From: Panicum virgatum
Taxonomy: Eukaryota > Streptophyta > Magnoliopsida > Poales > Poaceae
Length of the DNA: 64,000 nt
Direction: 5' to 3'
NCBI RefSeq assembly: GCF_016808335.1
Contig: NC_053148.1
Span: 1,741,001-1,805,000 of the forward strand
Made by a program: the position numbers and the translations under genes. The notes under the pieces were generated by a model, which saw nothing but the letters and a program-made list of their open reading frames with translations, was not told the DNA's origin and did not search any database. Position 1 is the first letter of the stretch, and each line of letters opens with the position of its first letter. This document shows positions 9,129 through 19,054 of this stretch, in pieces.

Positions 9129-12100
9129 TTAGGAGTCTGCAGGCTCCCGCTTGAAGTAGGCGGCTATGAAGTCGACGACCTCCCGCACGCTGTCCCGAGC
9201 GGCGGCCTCCGTCTCCGCCATAGGACCATCGAGCATGGGGGCTAGCGAGATGGCCGAGTCGTGGCTCCGGAGGCACGTCAGAATGTGCTCCGCCACCATC
9301 CGGATCAGCTCGCGGCCCTCGACTTCAAGCTGGCCAGCAGGGACCAGCTCCAGACACCTGAGCCTATCCGAAACGGAGTTTAGCGCTGGAAGGGCATCAG
9401 CTATCGAAGCTGGCGCCTCTGCCACTTGGATTGGGCTCATTCCAAGTGGCACCAACGCTAAGCTCGCTTCGTTCGCCCATTCGGCGATCCGCTGGGCCCC
9501 CAGGCGCTGATCCTCCTGCAGCTTCCGGACCGCCTCCTGCACCCGGGTGTCCAGAGCTGCCTTGGCCGCTTCCACCTCGCGGGACCTCTCCTCGAGCTCA
9601 GCCTTCCTCTTCTCCGCCGACTCCTTCAGCCTCTTGAGGGAGTCGCGCTGGCGCTCAAGCTGCTTCTCCATGTTGGCGGCAAGGGATTCCCGCCTGTCAA
9701 GGGACTTCCTATCATCCTCCAGCTCCAACTCGGCAACCGCTAGCTTACTGGCCCTCTCCTACAGCTGCTCGCGCCATCCCTGCAGGGTTGCAGAGAGATT
9801 GTCGAGCTCCTGCCTCCGGACCTCGAGACTCTGGTTGCGAGTCTCAAGCTCGGACCATTGGGCTGCGAGGCCAGTCTCAAGTTCGGACCGCTGAGCCGCG
9901 AAGCCGACAACCTCCAGGGCAAAAGCCTCCTCCCGCTGCGCAAGGGATTTTTCCCGGCTCGATACTTCGAACTCCCAGTCAAACACCTTCCGAAGGTTGA
10001 CTCGGTAGGCCTCTTGGTCGGCCTTGAGTTTGGACCAAGCTTCCGCAGCATGGGAGGCTTCAGCCTTCGTGTGCGCCTCCAGGCGGGTGTGCCAGTCGGA
10101 GAGGCGCTGGCGTTCGTTCTCCAGGGCAGCCCACTCCCGCCGGAAGGCCGCCTCGGCAGAAGAGGTTGCCTCCTCTATCGACCGCCGGACCTGGACCAGC
10201 ACCCGGGGGAGGGGAGTCGATTCCTCCTCCGAGGGACCCTGCAGGAGCTGCCTGCCAAAGACCACCTCCAACTCCTCCTCCGCTACACGATCGGAGCTGG
10301 AGGTGGGAGCTTCCGGTGCAGGCATTGGGGCCTCGGTAGCCGTTGTGTTAACCGCTGCAGCACTTGTCGCCATCGCGCCCGCCGCCGCCGCTGCATCGGG
10401 TGCGGCTGCGCCCAGCACTGGCGCCTCCGCCGCCGCTGCGTCGGGTGCGGCTGCGCCCAGCACTGGCACCTCCGCCGCCGCTATGTCGAGTGCGGCTGCG
10501 CCCAGCACTAGCGCATCCACCGCTGCTGTGTCGGGTGCGGCTGCGCCCAGCACTGGCTCCTCCGCCACCGCTGCGTCGGGTACGTTTGCACCCGACACTG
10601 GCGCATCCGCCGCTGCTGCGCCAGGCGTTGCTGAGCCTAATGATGGCGCGCCTGCCACCGCCGCATTGGGCACCACCGGGTTAGCAGAGGTCGCTGCACC
10701 CGAGGTTCCCGCACCCGCCGTCTCTCCCACGGTCGCCGCCGAGGCCCCGGTCGCCTGGGCACCAGCCGATGAGCCGGCGATGGTGGAAGAACTGCTTGGG
10801 CGAGGGGCCCTGGCAACAAAGAGAAGAAGCCTTCAGCAAAAAAAAATAGAGCACCTAGAACAAGGGGAGTGAGCAGAATAACACTAACCCAGAAGCGCCG
10901 GGTATCCAGTGACCACGGAGGCCCGACTACTGCTTCTGCTGCTGCCGCAGCTCCCGTGGCGGCGATGGAGGCGCAACCCGGGACTGTTCCTGCTGCTGCT
11001 CCTCCTGCTGCTGCCCCTGTTGTCGCTGCTGCTGTTGCTCCCGTGGCTGCCGCCGCTGCTGCTGCTGCCAGAGGGAGCTATCTCTCGGCGGTGATAGTGG
11101 TGGCGCGGTCGCCCCAGAGGACCCGCGAGGGCCGGAGGCTTGGGAGCTACCCTAGCCCGCGCCCTCAGCGGTCCTCTGACGCTTCACGGCGGGCTCCGTG
11201 ACTAGGGTCCCGTCGCCCCTGTGTAACCTGCGCCGGCCTGTATCTCCCGACAATGCGCCGGGGCTGCTCCGGACCTGGCTGGGACCGCTTGTGGCGGCGC
11301 TGCCGGCCACGGCCTGCTTTCCCTTTGAAGTGGGGCCGGACCCCGCGGCGCTCGGCATAGCTTGATCCCCGGACGCACCAGGGATCCGGAACAAACGGTT
11401 CAGGTCGCCTCCGGCCTGGCGTGCGGCCAGCCCACCGTCGTCGAGAGTCGGCAGGGTAGCCAGCACCGCCGTCCTCAGGCGTGAGTCCTCGCAGAGGGGG
11501 ACGACGCCCTGGGGAAGGATCAGGTGCTCTGGGACGAAGACTTCCCCCATCACCACCCGTATCAGGACCTCCAAGGCTTCCTGGGTCAGGTCGCTCCCCT
11601 CTCCGCGGTGGGTCCTGCGGCAGTCGTTGAGGCCGGTGAAGCTCCAAGCAGGGCGCGGTCGCTGCTTCAGGGGGGCAATCCGGCGCTTCAGGAAATCTCC
11701 GAGCACGTGCAGCGAGGTGAGGCCACTCTCCGCCAGCAACCTGATCTTGCCCAGCACGGAGTCGAAATCCGGCGGCAGGGATGACTTGGCCCTCCAGGAT
11801 CCCCGGTCGGAGGCGGGTCCCTCGGTCGGCATGACCAGGCGCTCGTTGGCTTCAGCGGTGGTGATGACCCACTCCTTGCGCCACTCCTCCCACATTCCTC
11901 CATTGAGCCCGGGGATGTACGGCAACCGCAGGTCGCTCCTCGTCTGGAAATAGTATGCCCCCACTTCGTCTTTGCTCTTCCCGGACTTCACCAACAGGAA
12001 GAAGTGGCTGAAGAGGATGACGCAGGGCCACACCCCCACGAACATCTCGCACAGGTGCATGAAGATGGCCGCCAGGAGGATGGAGTGCGGCGTGGGGTGT

Positions 12101-12250
12101 TGAAGCTGGAGGCCGAAATCTTCCAGCAGCAGCAGGAAGAAGGAGGAGATCGGTAGCCCCAAGCCGGTGGAGATGTGCGAGATGAACAGCACAAACTCCC
12201 CGGTGCGCAGGTTGCCAAGGGGAACCGAGCCTGCTCGAATCCCCCAAGCA
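9129..12250 (-). pseudogene. Inner-element antisense accessory gene (PF04195-like domain plus coiled coil), one intron
   Basis: The gene runs leftward from about 12250. The first exon (to 10889) carries the putative gypsy-type transposon domain (LRTGEFVLFISHIS, IFMHLCEMFVGV, YFQTRSDLRLPYIPG). A Gln-rich stretch follows. A 79 bp intron (10810-10888; donor GTTAGT, acceptor TTGCCAG) joins it in phase to an Ala/Pro repeat segment and then a long coiled coil (about 10300-9130, rich in E, K, R, L and A). Four in-frame UAG stops were seen (near 12252, 11152, 10950 and 9756), so this copy is not functional. The true start codon was not resolved. The same gene type is in the outer element. Its function is unknown; related antisense genes are known in Grande-type elements. 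Confidence 0.75.
10385..10630. repeat. 45 bp coding minisatellite in the antisense gene
   Basis: About five to six units of 45 bp encode, on the minus strand, a 15-residue Ala/Pro-rich repeat of the form APVLGAAAPDAAAAE. The units vary by substitutions and by codon-sized length changes, so the frame is kept. Confidence 0.8.
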
Positions 12251-12272
12251 GTCTACTGTGCACTCCACCCAA

Positions 12273-12967
12273 GCAGGCGGCGCACTGTGCTCAGCTCTTC
12301 TTCAGTCTAGAAACGGCGGGGGTGAGCAAGGGATGCCATTTCTCCAAGGAGGTGAAATCTACGCGGGGGGAGGGGGGCAAGGGGCGAGGAAGCTCGAAGG
12401 CAAAGGGGCGCAAAGGCTAGAAGGGAGAAGGCGAATGCGGGAAAGTAACCGCAGTATGCGGTTTGCCCCTTTATGTAGCCTGACCCAACCGGCGCGCCCC
12501 GGAACCGTCGCTGGAACCCAAGCGACGCCCGCACCTGGTGTTAACCGCCCAGTCTATGACAAGGGGGCCCAGACCCGCCTGTCAGGGAGAGCGGGTAACA
12601 AACAAAGGTGTGAAAAGGCGGGATCTGAACCGTCGTCCGCGCGTGAAGCGAGGCGGAAGCTGAGCTGACGTGCGCGTATTAAGCGCTGGCATGACCAAGC
12701 TTTTTGGGAACTGCGCCGGTAGTAAATATCCTGTTTACTCCGGCTGCAACAATGCCGAGCATCGCGCGCGTGACTAGGTGAACCACTGTGCGTGGGGGCC
12801 ACAAGTCAGTAAGCCGTTGTGATGTGATGAGGTAGCAACCAACCCGATGGATGGTCAAGGCCGGTCAAGACCCTTACAGAGAGAGGCTTTAAGCTATGCA
12901 GGGCCAAATCGCAGTAGTGGCCCCACCTATGGGTTCGAACCTCCCCCGAGGTGGGCCCAGGGGCCAC
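12273..12967. other. Inner-element 3' untranslated region and purine-rich tract
   Basis: No supported coding frame was found. The region would hold the promoter and leader of the antisense gene. It ends with the G-rich stretch GAGGTGGGCCCAGGGGCCAC (12948-12967), directly before the 3' LTR and in the position of the plus-strand priming tract, although it is interrupted by pyrimidines. Confidence 0.5.
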
Positions 12968-14037
12968 TGTCGGTACCCTATAGCAGGGATACCCACTTAT
13001 ACTGCAGCAAGGCAGGACCCGCGTAGTCATCCGTAACTACGCGGTAAAGGGCGAAGCAACTGGGGCCCAAAGGACAGGCTCTTACCTCACTGGGCCAACG
13101 GCCCCGGATGCGCTCCCCGCTCTGGGATGGGTCCGGAGACGCTACGTGTCCCCAAGGAAGGGAAGCTCCGAGCCAGCCACCGAGATCCCGGACCTCTCAT
13201 AGGGGTCCGGAACCTCCTCACGCCCGTCCGGACCTCCCACACGCGTAGAGCTAACATACCACCGGGGGGGGTCCGTAGCCACCACGTGTTCCATGGGCGC
13301 AGGCGCGAGTCTTCCGCTGGAAGGCTCGCCCACCCACCGCATTCAATGCGGGGGGTTGAGGCGTGCTCTGCCGCCGCGACTCGCGGGGCAGACCTTGTCA
13401 GACCTCACTGTAGATTGCGTATTACCGAGGTACACAGTGCAGCCGCCTACGCCGCAACCGCGTAGAGTCGTCTGCCGCATTAATTGGATACGACGGCACG
13501 GCTCTATTCCATCATGCCTCCTACACCGCAAGCTACGCAGCCCGTTCAGCTACGTGGCAGGCGGCGCCGCTTGCTACGCCTGGCGCTGTCCCGACAAGAC
13601 AGCACCTGGACATGCTGAACAGGGGATTCCAGGAGCAGGCTAGGAAATCCAGGAGAGGGATCTCCTTCGCCTGCGATGCCATAATGTATGAGCAGTATGT
13701 TATTTTGTACTACATCGATGGGCCCATCTGTCGGGGACCCAACGGCCATGTATGCGCCTCCCTTGAGATATAAAAGGGAGGCGCTCGCTGTACACCAAAG
13801 CACACTAGAGCACACTCAGACACACACTGGACTCAGCTCCAGGCTGGCCCAGACTCAAGCAATACAACACACAGTGGACGTAGGGTATTACGCTCCGGCC
13901 CGAACCACTCTAACGGGCTGTGTTCATCGTGTTCTTGAGCGAGATCGAACTAGTCGCTAGCTAACCCCCAAGTACTCACCCTCTGGGCTTAGGCGGGTGC
14001 ATTCCGCCACCCAGCTGTGGTTTGCCACACCACGACA
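12968..14037 (+). repeat. 3' LTR of the inner element
   Basis: It begins TGTCGGTACC and ends CCACGACA, and is homologous to the 5' LTR throughout. It has about 29 extra bases at 13154-13182 and lacks the 19 bp tandem duplication seen in the 5' LTR. The TATA box is at 13769-13776. Confidence 0.95.
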
Positions 14038-14042
14038 GTATC
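14038..14042. repeat. Right target-site duplication GTATC of the inner element
   Basis: This is an exact copy of 751-755, immediately after the ACA end of the 3' LTR. Because both flanks are preserved, the element has not been rearranged by inter-element recombination. Confidence 0.95.
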
Positions 14043-14061
14043 GACTACTCTTATCAAGTAC

Positions 14062-14989
14062 CTGCTTCGGCGGATTCGCAGTAGAAAATGTACCAGGAAC
14101 AACTGGGATTTTCTTTACAACCTTCAGAAGTCGTTGTACTCGACTAAAAACTACATCATTCGAGATCTCTTCCTCCGAGCATCTCGATGGATCAGTTGTT
14201 CCCTGATACTAGAATCCGAACGATTCCCGAGCTTGCAATGGCTGGATTCTTCGCTTCATCCAGTCAAACATGACTGCCTCCCCAGTCAACATATTTTCTC
14301 TCAAAATGGCAATCCGATCGAGTAGTTCAGAGATTTGACTCTCATCGACTGGTTTTTTATTCTACTCGGGCCATTGGATTGGAGGTCCGGGAGTAATGGA
14401 TGGAAAACTTCTCGACTGGTTCTTGACATAGAACCACTTGGGCTTCCATTCGATTACTTTATTACTAAGGTCATAAGGGATATATACTCTATCTCTTCTT
14501 TGCCTAAGTTGGAGACCCGCGCCCCCCACTACATCTAAGACGAATCTATTGGGCTGCGGTTTCAAGTGAAAAAAGAAAGTGAAAGAGTTCAAAATGGGGC
14601 TTGATGCCCAGAAAAGCTTCGCATAAATGCACGAAGATGAAAATGTGAACAAAGGAATTTGGGGTCAGATGATGCAACTGGATCCTGTAATAGCGCGGGA
14701 GTCCAGAAAAGAAAGATGAGCAAGGAAACCCCAATCCTCGTTCCGAGTATGAGGTAAAAGCAACAATTTCTCCTGTATTTTCATACGGATGATCCGAACC
14801 CAAGGCAGCACGCCATTGGATAACGGATCTGGGAGTTAAAAGACTTTGCGACACTAGAGATTCCAAATCAGATTGGGAACACTTACTGGTGTTCCACTCT
14901 TCATCGCGGGTTGGCTCCGCAGCCGCACCCTTCCCCTTGGTTGATTTCTTGGGCGCCATCCGAAAATCCATAGATCGCTTCACGCGCAT
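14062..14989 (-). pseudogene. Outer-element antisense accessory gene, first exon (putative gypsy-type transposon domain)
   Basis: The minus-strand frame starts at 14989, or more likely at the ATG at 14959 (MAPKKSTKGKG). It carries the plant retroelement domain once named putative gypsy-type transposon (PF04195-like), with landmarks GFPCSSFFSGLPRYY, IQLHHLTPNS and FVHLCEAFLGI. The function of this domain is unknown. A one-base frameshift near 14570-14580, in a run of T, moves the reading to the frame containing VGGAGLQLRQ and KWFYVKNQ. Two UAG stops follow (near 14359 and 14209). The exon appears to end at 14062 with a GTACTT donor. The next exon lies beyond the inner insertion, at about 543. 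The gene is therefore broken both by point lesions and by a 13 kb insertion in its intron. Confidence 0.7.
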
Positions 14990-16678
14990 AAACTGGTGGA
15001 AACCCTAAGAGGAGGATGGGGAACGACAAGGAACAGGAACTTTGGATCTGGGAACTTGAGAGCGGAAAGACAGATCTAAAGCAGTAAAAACTAGTGGTGG
15101 CTGGTGGGGTAAAACCTAAGTTACCGTTTCATTTTATAATGGCGGTGGCAACATGGTAAAAACACCCAACAGGCCAACAATTCGTTGCAAATCGCGGAAA
15201 TAATGAGATTTAAAAGAGACATTCCTTTTCTGAGATTACATTCTGGAAAAGAAAACACTCACATCCCTAGTTGACTACTCGACACCCTTTTCCTTAACTG
15301 GGATTACATTCCAAAATAAGGATAGGTACTCGACACAATACAACTACTCGACATTACAATTCGAGTACTTTTTACATAACTTTACAATGACTCAGACCAG
15401 CATGCCCATCGCCTGGATCTCTTGGAGCTTCTATTTGACGCTTGCTGCAGACTAGATCGGTCCGAGGCCATGACAAAGTACAAACTTATTATTCCCACTA
15501 AGGGAATAATGATACTTGTACTCTGGGAGGAAAGTTTCAAGAGTTTGGAGGTAGATTATAGTAATCACCTCGCAAGTCCTCTTGTAGCATCTTGTGGAGA
15601 AATTTCTCCATCTCCCAGAATACGTTGTGACAAAATTAAGTCTCCCACCAGAGATGCAGTTCTTGGGCACCTAGAAATAGGCCACCCCAAGAATAAGACA
15701 CAATCTGGTGTCACTCATCCTCTGAAACCCTGCCTCATTGGAAGATGCAAGGACATGATGTCCAGCATGGATCTGATGAGAGCTTTAGGGATGCAGGAGG
15801 AGGCAGCAGAGACTTCTCTTGTCACTCGCAAGTTCTCTTCTAGCATCTTTTGTTAGAAGGAACTATGTAAAATTCAGGAGGGCGAGAACAAGAACACCAA
15901 GGAAAAGCCATGGCTGCTATACTTCGGTGCTTCTGCTAAGGACCTCTCCCCTGCCTTTTATAGCCATAAAGAGGCTTGCTGAAGGAGAACTCATGAATCA
16001 ACAGTGCACGTTTTCACGGACGCATTCATGGCAGCATTCACGAACGCAGTCAAAGCTGCAATAATGCAGATTCTCCAAATAGTAACGTCTCATGTGAGCA
16101 CTGAATAAAGAGCCGTACATCCCGGGTTTTATTCTTGAAATTATTTCGGGTGCAATCAGTGTGGCGGATCCAATTGTATCATTTTTCTGGGATTTTACCC
16201 GAAAAAGAGGTCTTTTCGGATTCCGGATCTGATGAATACTGCAAATAATCTGAAGGATAAAATCTGATGCCACGACTTAAATCCTTAATTCCAAATTTAC
16301 GCTCAGGGGCTACTCGCAGCAAAAGGGATTTTGATTTAAGGCTCGGGGGCTTCTGGATATAGGTATCAGAGATTTATTTTTCAAATTTTTTGGAAAATAG
16401 ACTGAAGTGACCCTCAGCCTGATTCTGCGATTCAACCTAAGGCTCGAGGGCTACTCCATATAGAGCGCGAGTACTTCGCGTACCATATATGATCAAGATT
16501 TAAGGGCTTGAGCACCTCACAGCCTCGAAGCAAACGGAAGTACTTGAAGGACTACTCGACGTATTTGAAGGAAGGACCAGAAGCAACCAGAAGGATGTTC
16601 TGACCACTTGAAGTACTCGATGACGCCCAGCCAAGTACTCGACGTCTGCAGGACTCGGCTACGAAGAGCTCGGGGGCT
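14990..16678. other. Outer-element non-coding 3' region with repeated polypurine-tract-like motifs
   Basis: No convincing coding frame was found. The region would contain the promoter of the antisense gene. The core GCTCGGGGGCT, normally found once at the LTR edge, recurs in variants at 16301-16315, 16341-16355 and 16442-16456, and then at the true edge (16668-16678). The motif AGTACTCGA is scattered through the region. Confidence 0.6.
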
Positions 16679-17093
16679 TGTCAGACCCGGGACAGCGGGA
16701 CTACTTATAGACATAGAATGTTCTAGAGTAAGGGATAGCTCATGGATGTACCTTACCTCTTTTGTAACTACCCGAATAGGCATAGAACTAGCCGCAGTAC
16801 AAAGAAAACTACCCGATTGTGTTGTAGTAGGACCCCAACTGTACTTGGCTAGGACTTTCCATGTAACCCTGTCCCCCCGATATATAAGGGCGGGCAGGGA
16901 TCCCCTCCAAACAATCATCAGCACCTAAGGCAATACAGACCACACAGGACGTAGGGTATTACGCAAACTCGCGGCCCGAACCTGTCTAAATCTTTGTGTT
17001 CCTTGTACCATCGAGTTCTAGAGCCGTCGATCCCTACCTACAAACCTTACTGCTAAGGGTATCCCTGAGCAGGCTTGGCGGTAAACACCGACA
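16679..17093 (+). repeat. 3' LTR of the outer element
   Basis: It starts TGTCAGACCCGGGACAG right after the purine tract GCTCGGGGGCT and ends ACACCGACA. This gives the usual TGT..ACA ends and a length of 415 bp. A TATA-like TATATAAG is at 16881-16888. The five bases after it are CTAAT, the predicted target duplication. The paralogous gene copy at 19146 shows CTAATCATGC intact, consistent with insertion at that point. The 5' LTR is outside the window, so the pair cannot be compared. Confidence 0.85.
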
Positions 17094-18070
17094 CTAATCA
17101 TGCTCATGCTCTATGGTTTCTAAACGCAGAGTTTTAGTTATTTCTAAATGCTTTGTTCTGACTATATCCTGGTTTCTAATAGCACACTATGCTCCTCGCC
17201 ACCAGACCAAGCACCAGCACCACAATTAGCGATTCAGCGCCTTCAACATCTCAAGCTTCGGTAATCTCCACCATTTTCATGTTTGGTCTCTATTGTGTGT
17301 GGATATGTGTGGGGGTGGGGTGGGTGTCTTATCTTGGTTCATCCATATGATTTCTATGTCACTCATTTTTCATGTTTATGCTAGGCAATTGTTGATTTCA
17401 TTGATACAAATATCTGCTCAGTTCTCGGGACATCATTTGCCCTCATTATGGTGTACTTCACATTCTTGCACCTCCTAATTAAAGGAAACTTTGTAGAGAC
17501 AGTTTCCTTGTGCAACACAAAAGGAATTGAAATTGGTTTGGCAAAATAATCTTTTGTTGGTTTTGTATGGATTGGTTGTTTTACCAAGGGATAAAACCTA
17601 TGATGTTTTGCTTGTAAACTCTTGGTGTGCTGCAGAAAAGTTAGGCTATCTGCTTGTTATATACGCGCACAAATGGGAGCTTAAGAAAGTGAGTAGTAAA
17701 ATCTCTTTTTTCTGTCTCTTTCGTATAAACATAGTCTTCTGATATTTCTCTTTTTTTCTAAGGGGATCTTCATTTTCACAACCTCTGTAATATGCATTAC
17801 TGGAGCTCTTCTTCTCGTCCAAATTGATCTTTCTTCTAATGCAACGAAATCGCTCAAATATCTTTTTGATTGAACTGGAAATGCTTTACTATTGTGGGGT
17901 CATTTTGCTCAAATAAGAGATCTAGTGAGTACTTAACCAAAATATGTTTGATATCCATTTAATGTGTTCTACAAATTACTCATTTTGTATCTTGTTCTCA
18001 GTATGATGCTATAGAACAAAAGGAACTGCATTCTACTCTTTTTTTTTACTTTTGCTCCCAGTGGAATTTT
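17094..18070 (+). pseudogene. SWEET-like gene, degenerate left copy
   Basis: This segment is about 1 kb and closely matches 19146-20090 of the intact copy, from intron 1 to the beginning of exon 5. An extra A in exon 3 (near 17543, GGCAAAATAAT against GGCAAATAAT) shifts the frame, and exon 4 has a UGA (near 17870). Homology stops at about 18070, inside exon 5, where GC-rich repeats begin. Exon 1 is not present, because the outer retroelement inserted in intron 1; it should lie left of that element. No intact product is possible. Confidence 0.8.
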
Positions 18071-18360
18071 TGCTTCCGCCCCCGCCAACTCCTACGGGTC
18101 CGAGAGCCATGGCGAGTGCTACTCCTCCGCCCCCACTGCCCGCCGACGACTGCTGCGGGTCGGAGGGCCACACCGATGGCAATGCTTCCGCCCCCGCCGA
18201 CTGTTGTGTGTCCGCCCGCCGCCCGCCGCCGACTACAGCAGTGTGTCGGAGGGCCACACCGACGGCAATGCTTCCGCCCCCGCCGACTCCTGCGGGTCCA
18301 AGAATCATGGCGAGTGCAATGCGTCCGCCCCTGCCTCCCCCATTTTTTCGATGGACCTAA
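18060..18360. repeat. GC-rich minisatellite-like block
   Basis: A motif of about 44 bp around GGCAATGCTTCCGCCCCC recurs in about four diverged copies (for example near 18156 and 18246). The block abruptly replaces the SWEET-like homology. Read on the minus strand it would give a Gly-rich peptide, but nothing supports translation. Confidence 0.6.
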
Positions 18361-19054
18361 GTAGTTTGATCCCACTTGCTCCATGGACCCACACTACACC
18401 AAGAGGATCTTCATCTAGACACTAATATGAGCGACCAACTCTATATGGGAACTCAACTCTTTATTTACCATAATTTAGTACAATACAAGACTCTTGCACT
18501 CTTTATGTGGCTAACCTACCATGACACTACTATACTACATGGCAACTTTGTCATCTTCTATTTGAGACCTCTTATGCCATAGTATGGCATGAGGGGAGTA
18601 CCCTATTTATAGGACTCCATGGCTCATAGGGTTTTGTCATGTGTCCATCTTCTACACACTTCTTTAAAAATATCTAACTCAACATTTTTTCTCATACTTA
18701 TCTAACCATACAAAATCTAATTTCTAGAGTATTTCATATTTCACCATAAAGTATGATAACCATGGTTCATGCATACTCTTTAATCTTCTAGAAGCTTCTC
18801 ACAATTATGCATTTCTACTTCAACATTATGCATAAATCTATGAGTAATTTTGCTTATAAACATGAAATCAAGAAAATTTCATGTATTGAAGTACGTCTTG
18901 GGCTTTATTCCCTCATTACATCATTGACGAAATACTAAATTTTGTAAATGACAAAAGTTCAATACTAAAGTAACAATAAATAAAGACTAATTATATGAGC
19001 TAGCTAGCTAAATAAACATCTAGGGGCTGTAGCCGTCTATTTAGAAACTTGGTG
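18361..19054. other. Spacer between the SWEET-like copies
   Basis: AT-rich sequence with no supported gene. It would contain the promoter of the intact copy, but no clear TATA box was picked out. Confidence 0.4.

Larger units (their letters stand above)
756..14037 (+). mobile_element. Complete Ty3/gypsy LTR retrotransposon, Tat/Grande-like, non-functional copy
   Basis: The element has two LTRs (756-1824 and 12968-14037), a primer binding site, gag, protease, reverse transcriptase, RNase H, a second archaeal-type RNase H, integrase, a 1.5 kb repeat-bearing spacer, an antisense accessory gene (about 12250-9129), and a purine-rich tract before the 3' LTR. The second RNase H and the antisense gene are hallmarks of the Tat lineage. 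The copy is dead: the gag-pol frame has several stops, at least two frame changes and an internal deletion between RT and RNase H. The LTRs differ at many sites and by two indels, so the insertion is not recent. Confidence 0.95.
1..17093 (+). mobile_element. Outer Ty3/gypsy-type LTR element, 3' part, split by the inner element
   Basis: Bases 1-755 and 14043-17093 belong to one retroelement interrupted by the complete element at 756-14037. Its 3' LTR lies at 16679-17093, preceded by a purine-rich tract. Its orientation is therefore plus, and its 5' LTR and gag-pol lie left of the window. What is visible is the antisense accessory gene, a non-coding region and the 3' LTR. The motif AGTACTCGA recurs on both sides of the inner insertion, which confirms that they are one unit. 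The base composition differs from the inner element, which instead is rich in TCCGGA. The layout (pol, antisense gene, 3' LTR) matches the Tat/Grande group, but this is inferred because pol is not visible. Confidence 0.85.

Noticed and set aside
18033..18384. Gly-rich minus-strand peptides
   Set aside because: They arise from the GC-rich minisatellite and have no supporting exon structure.
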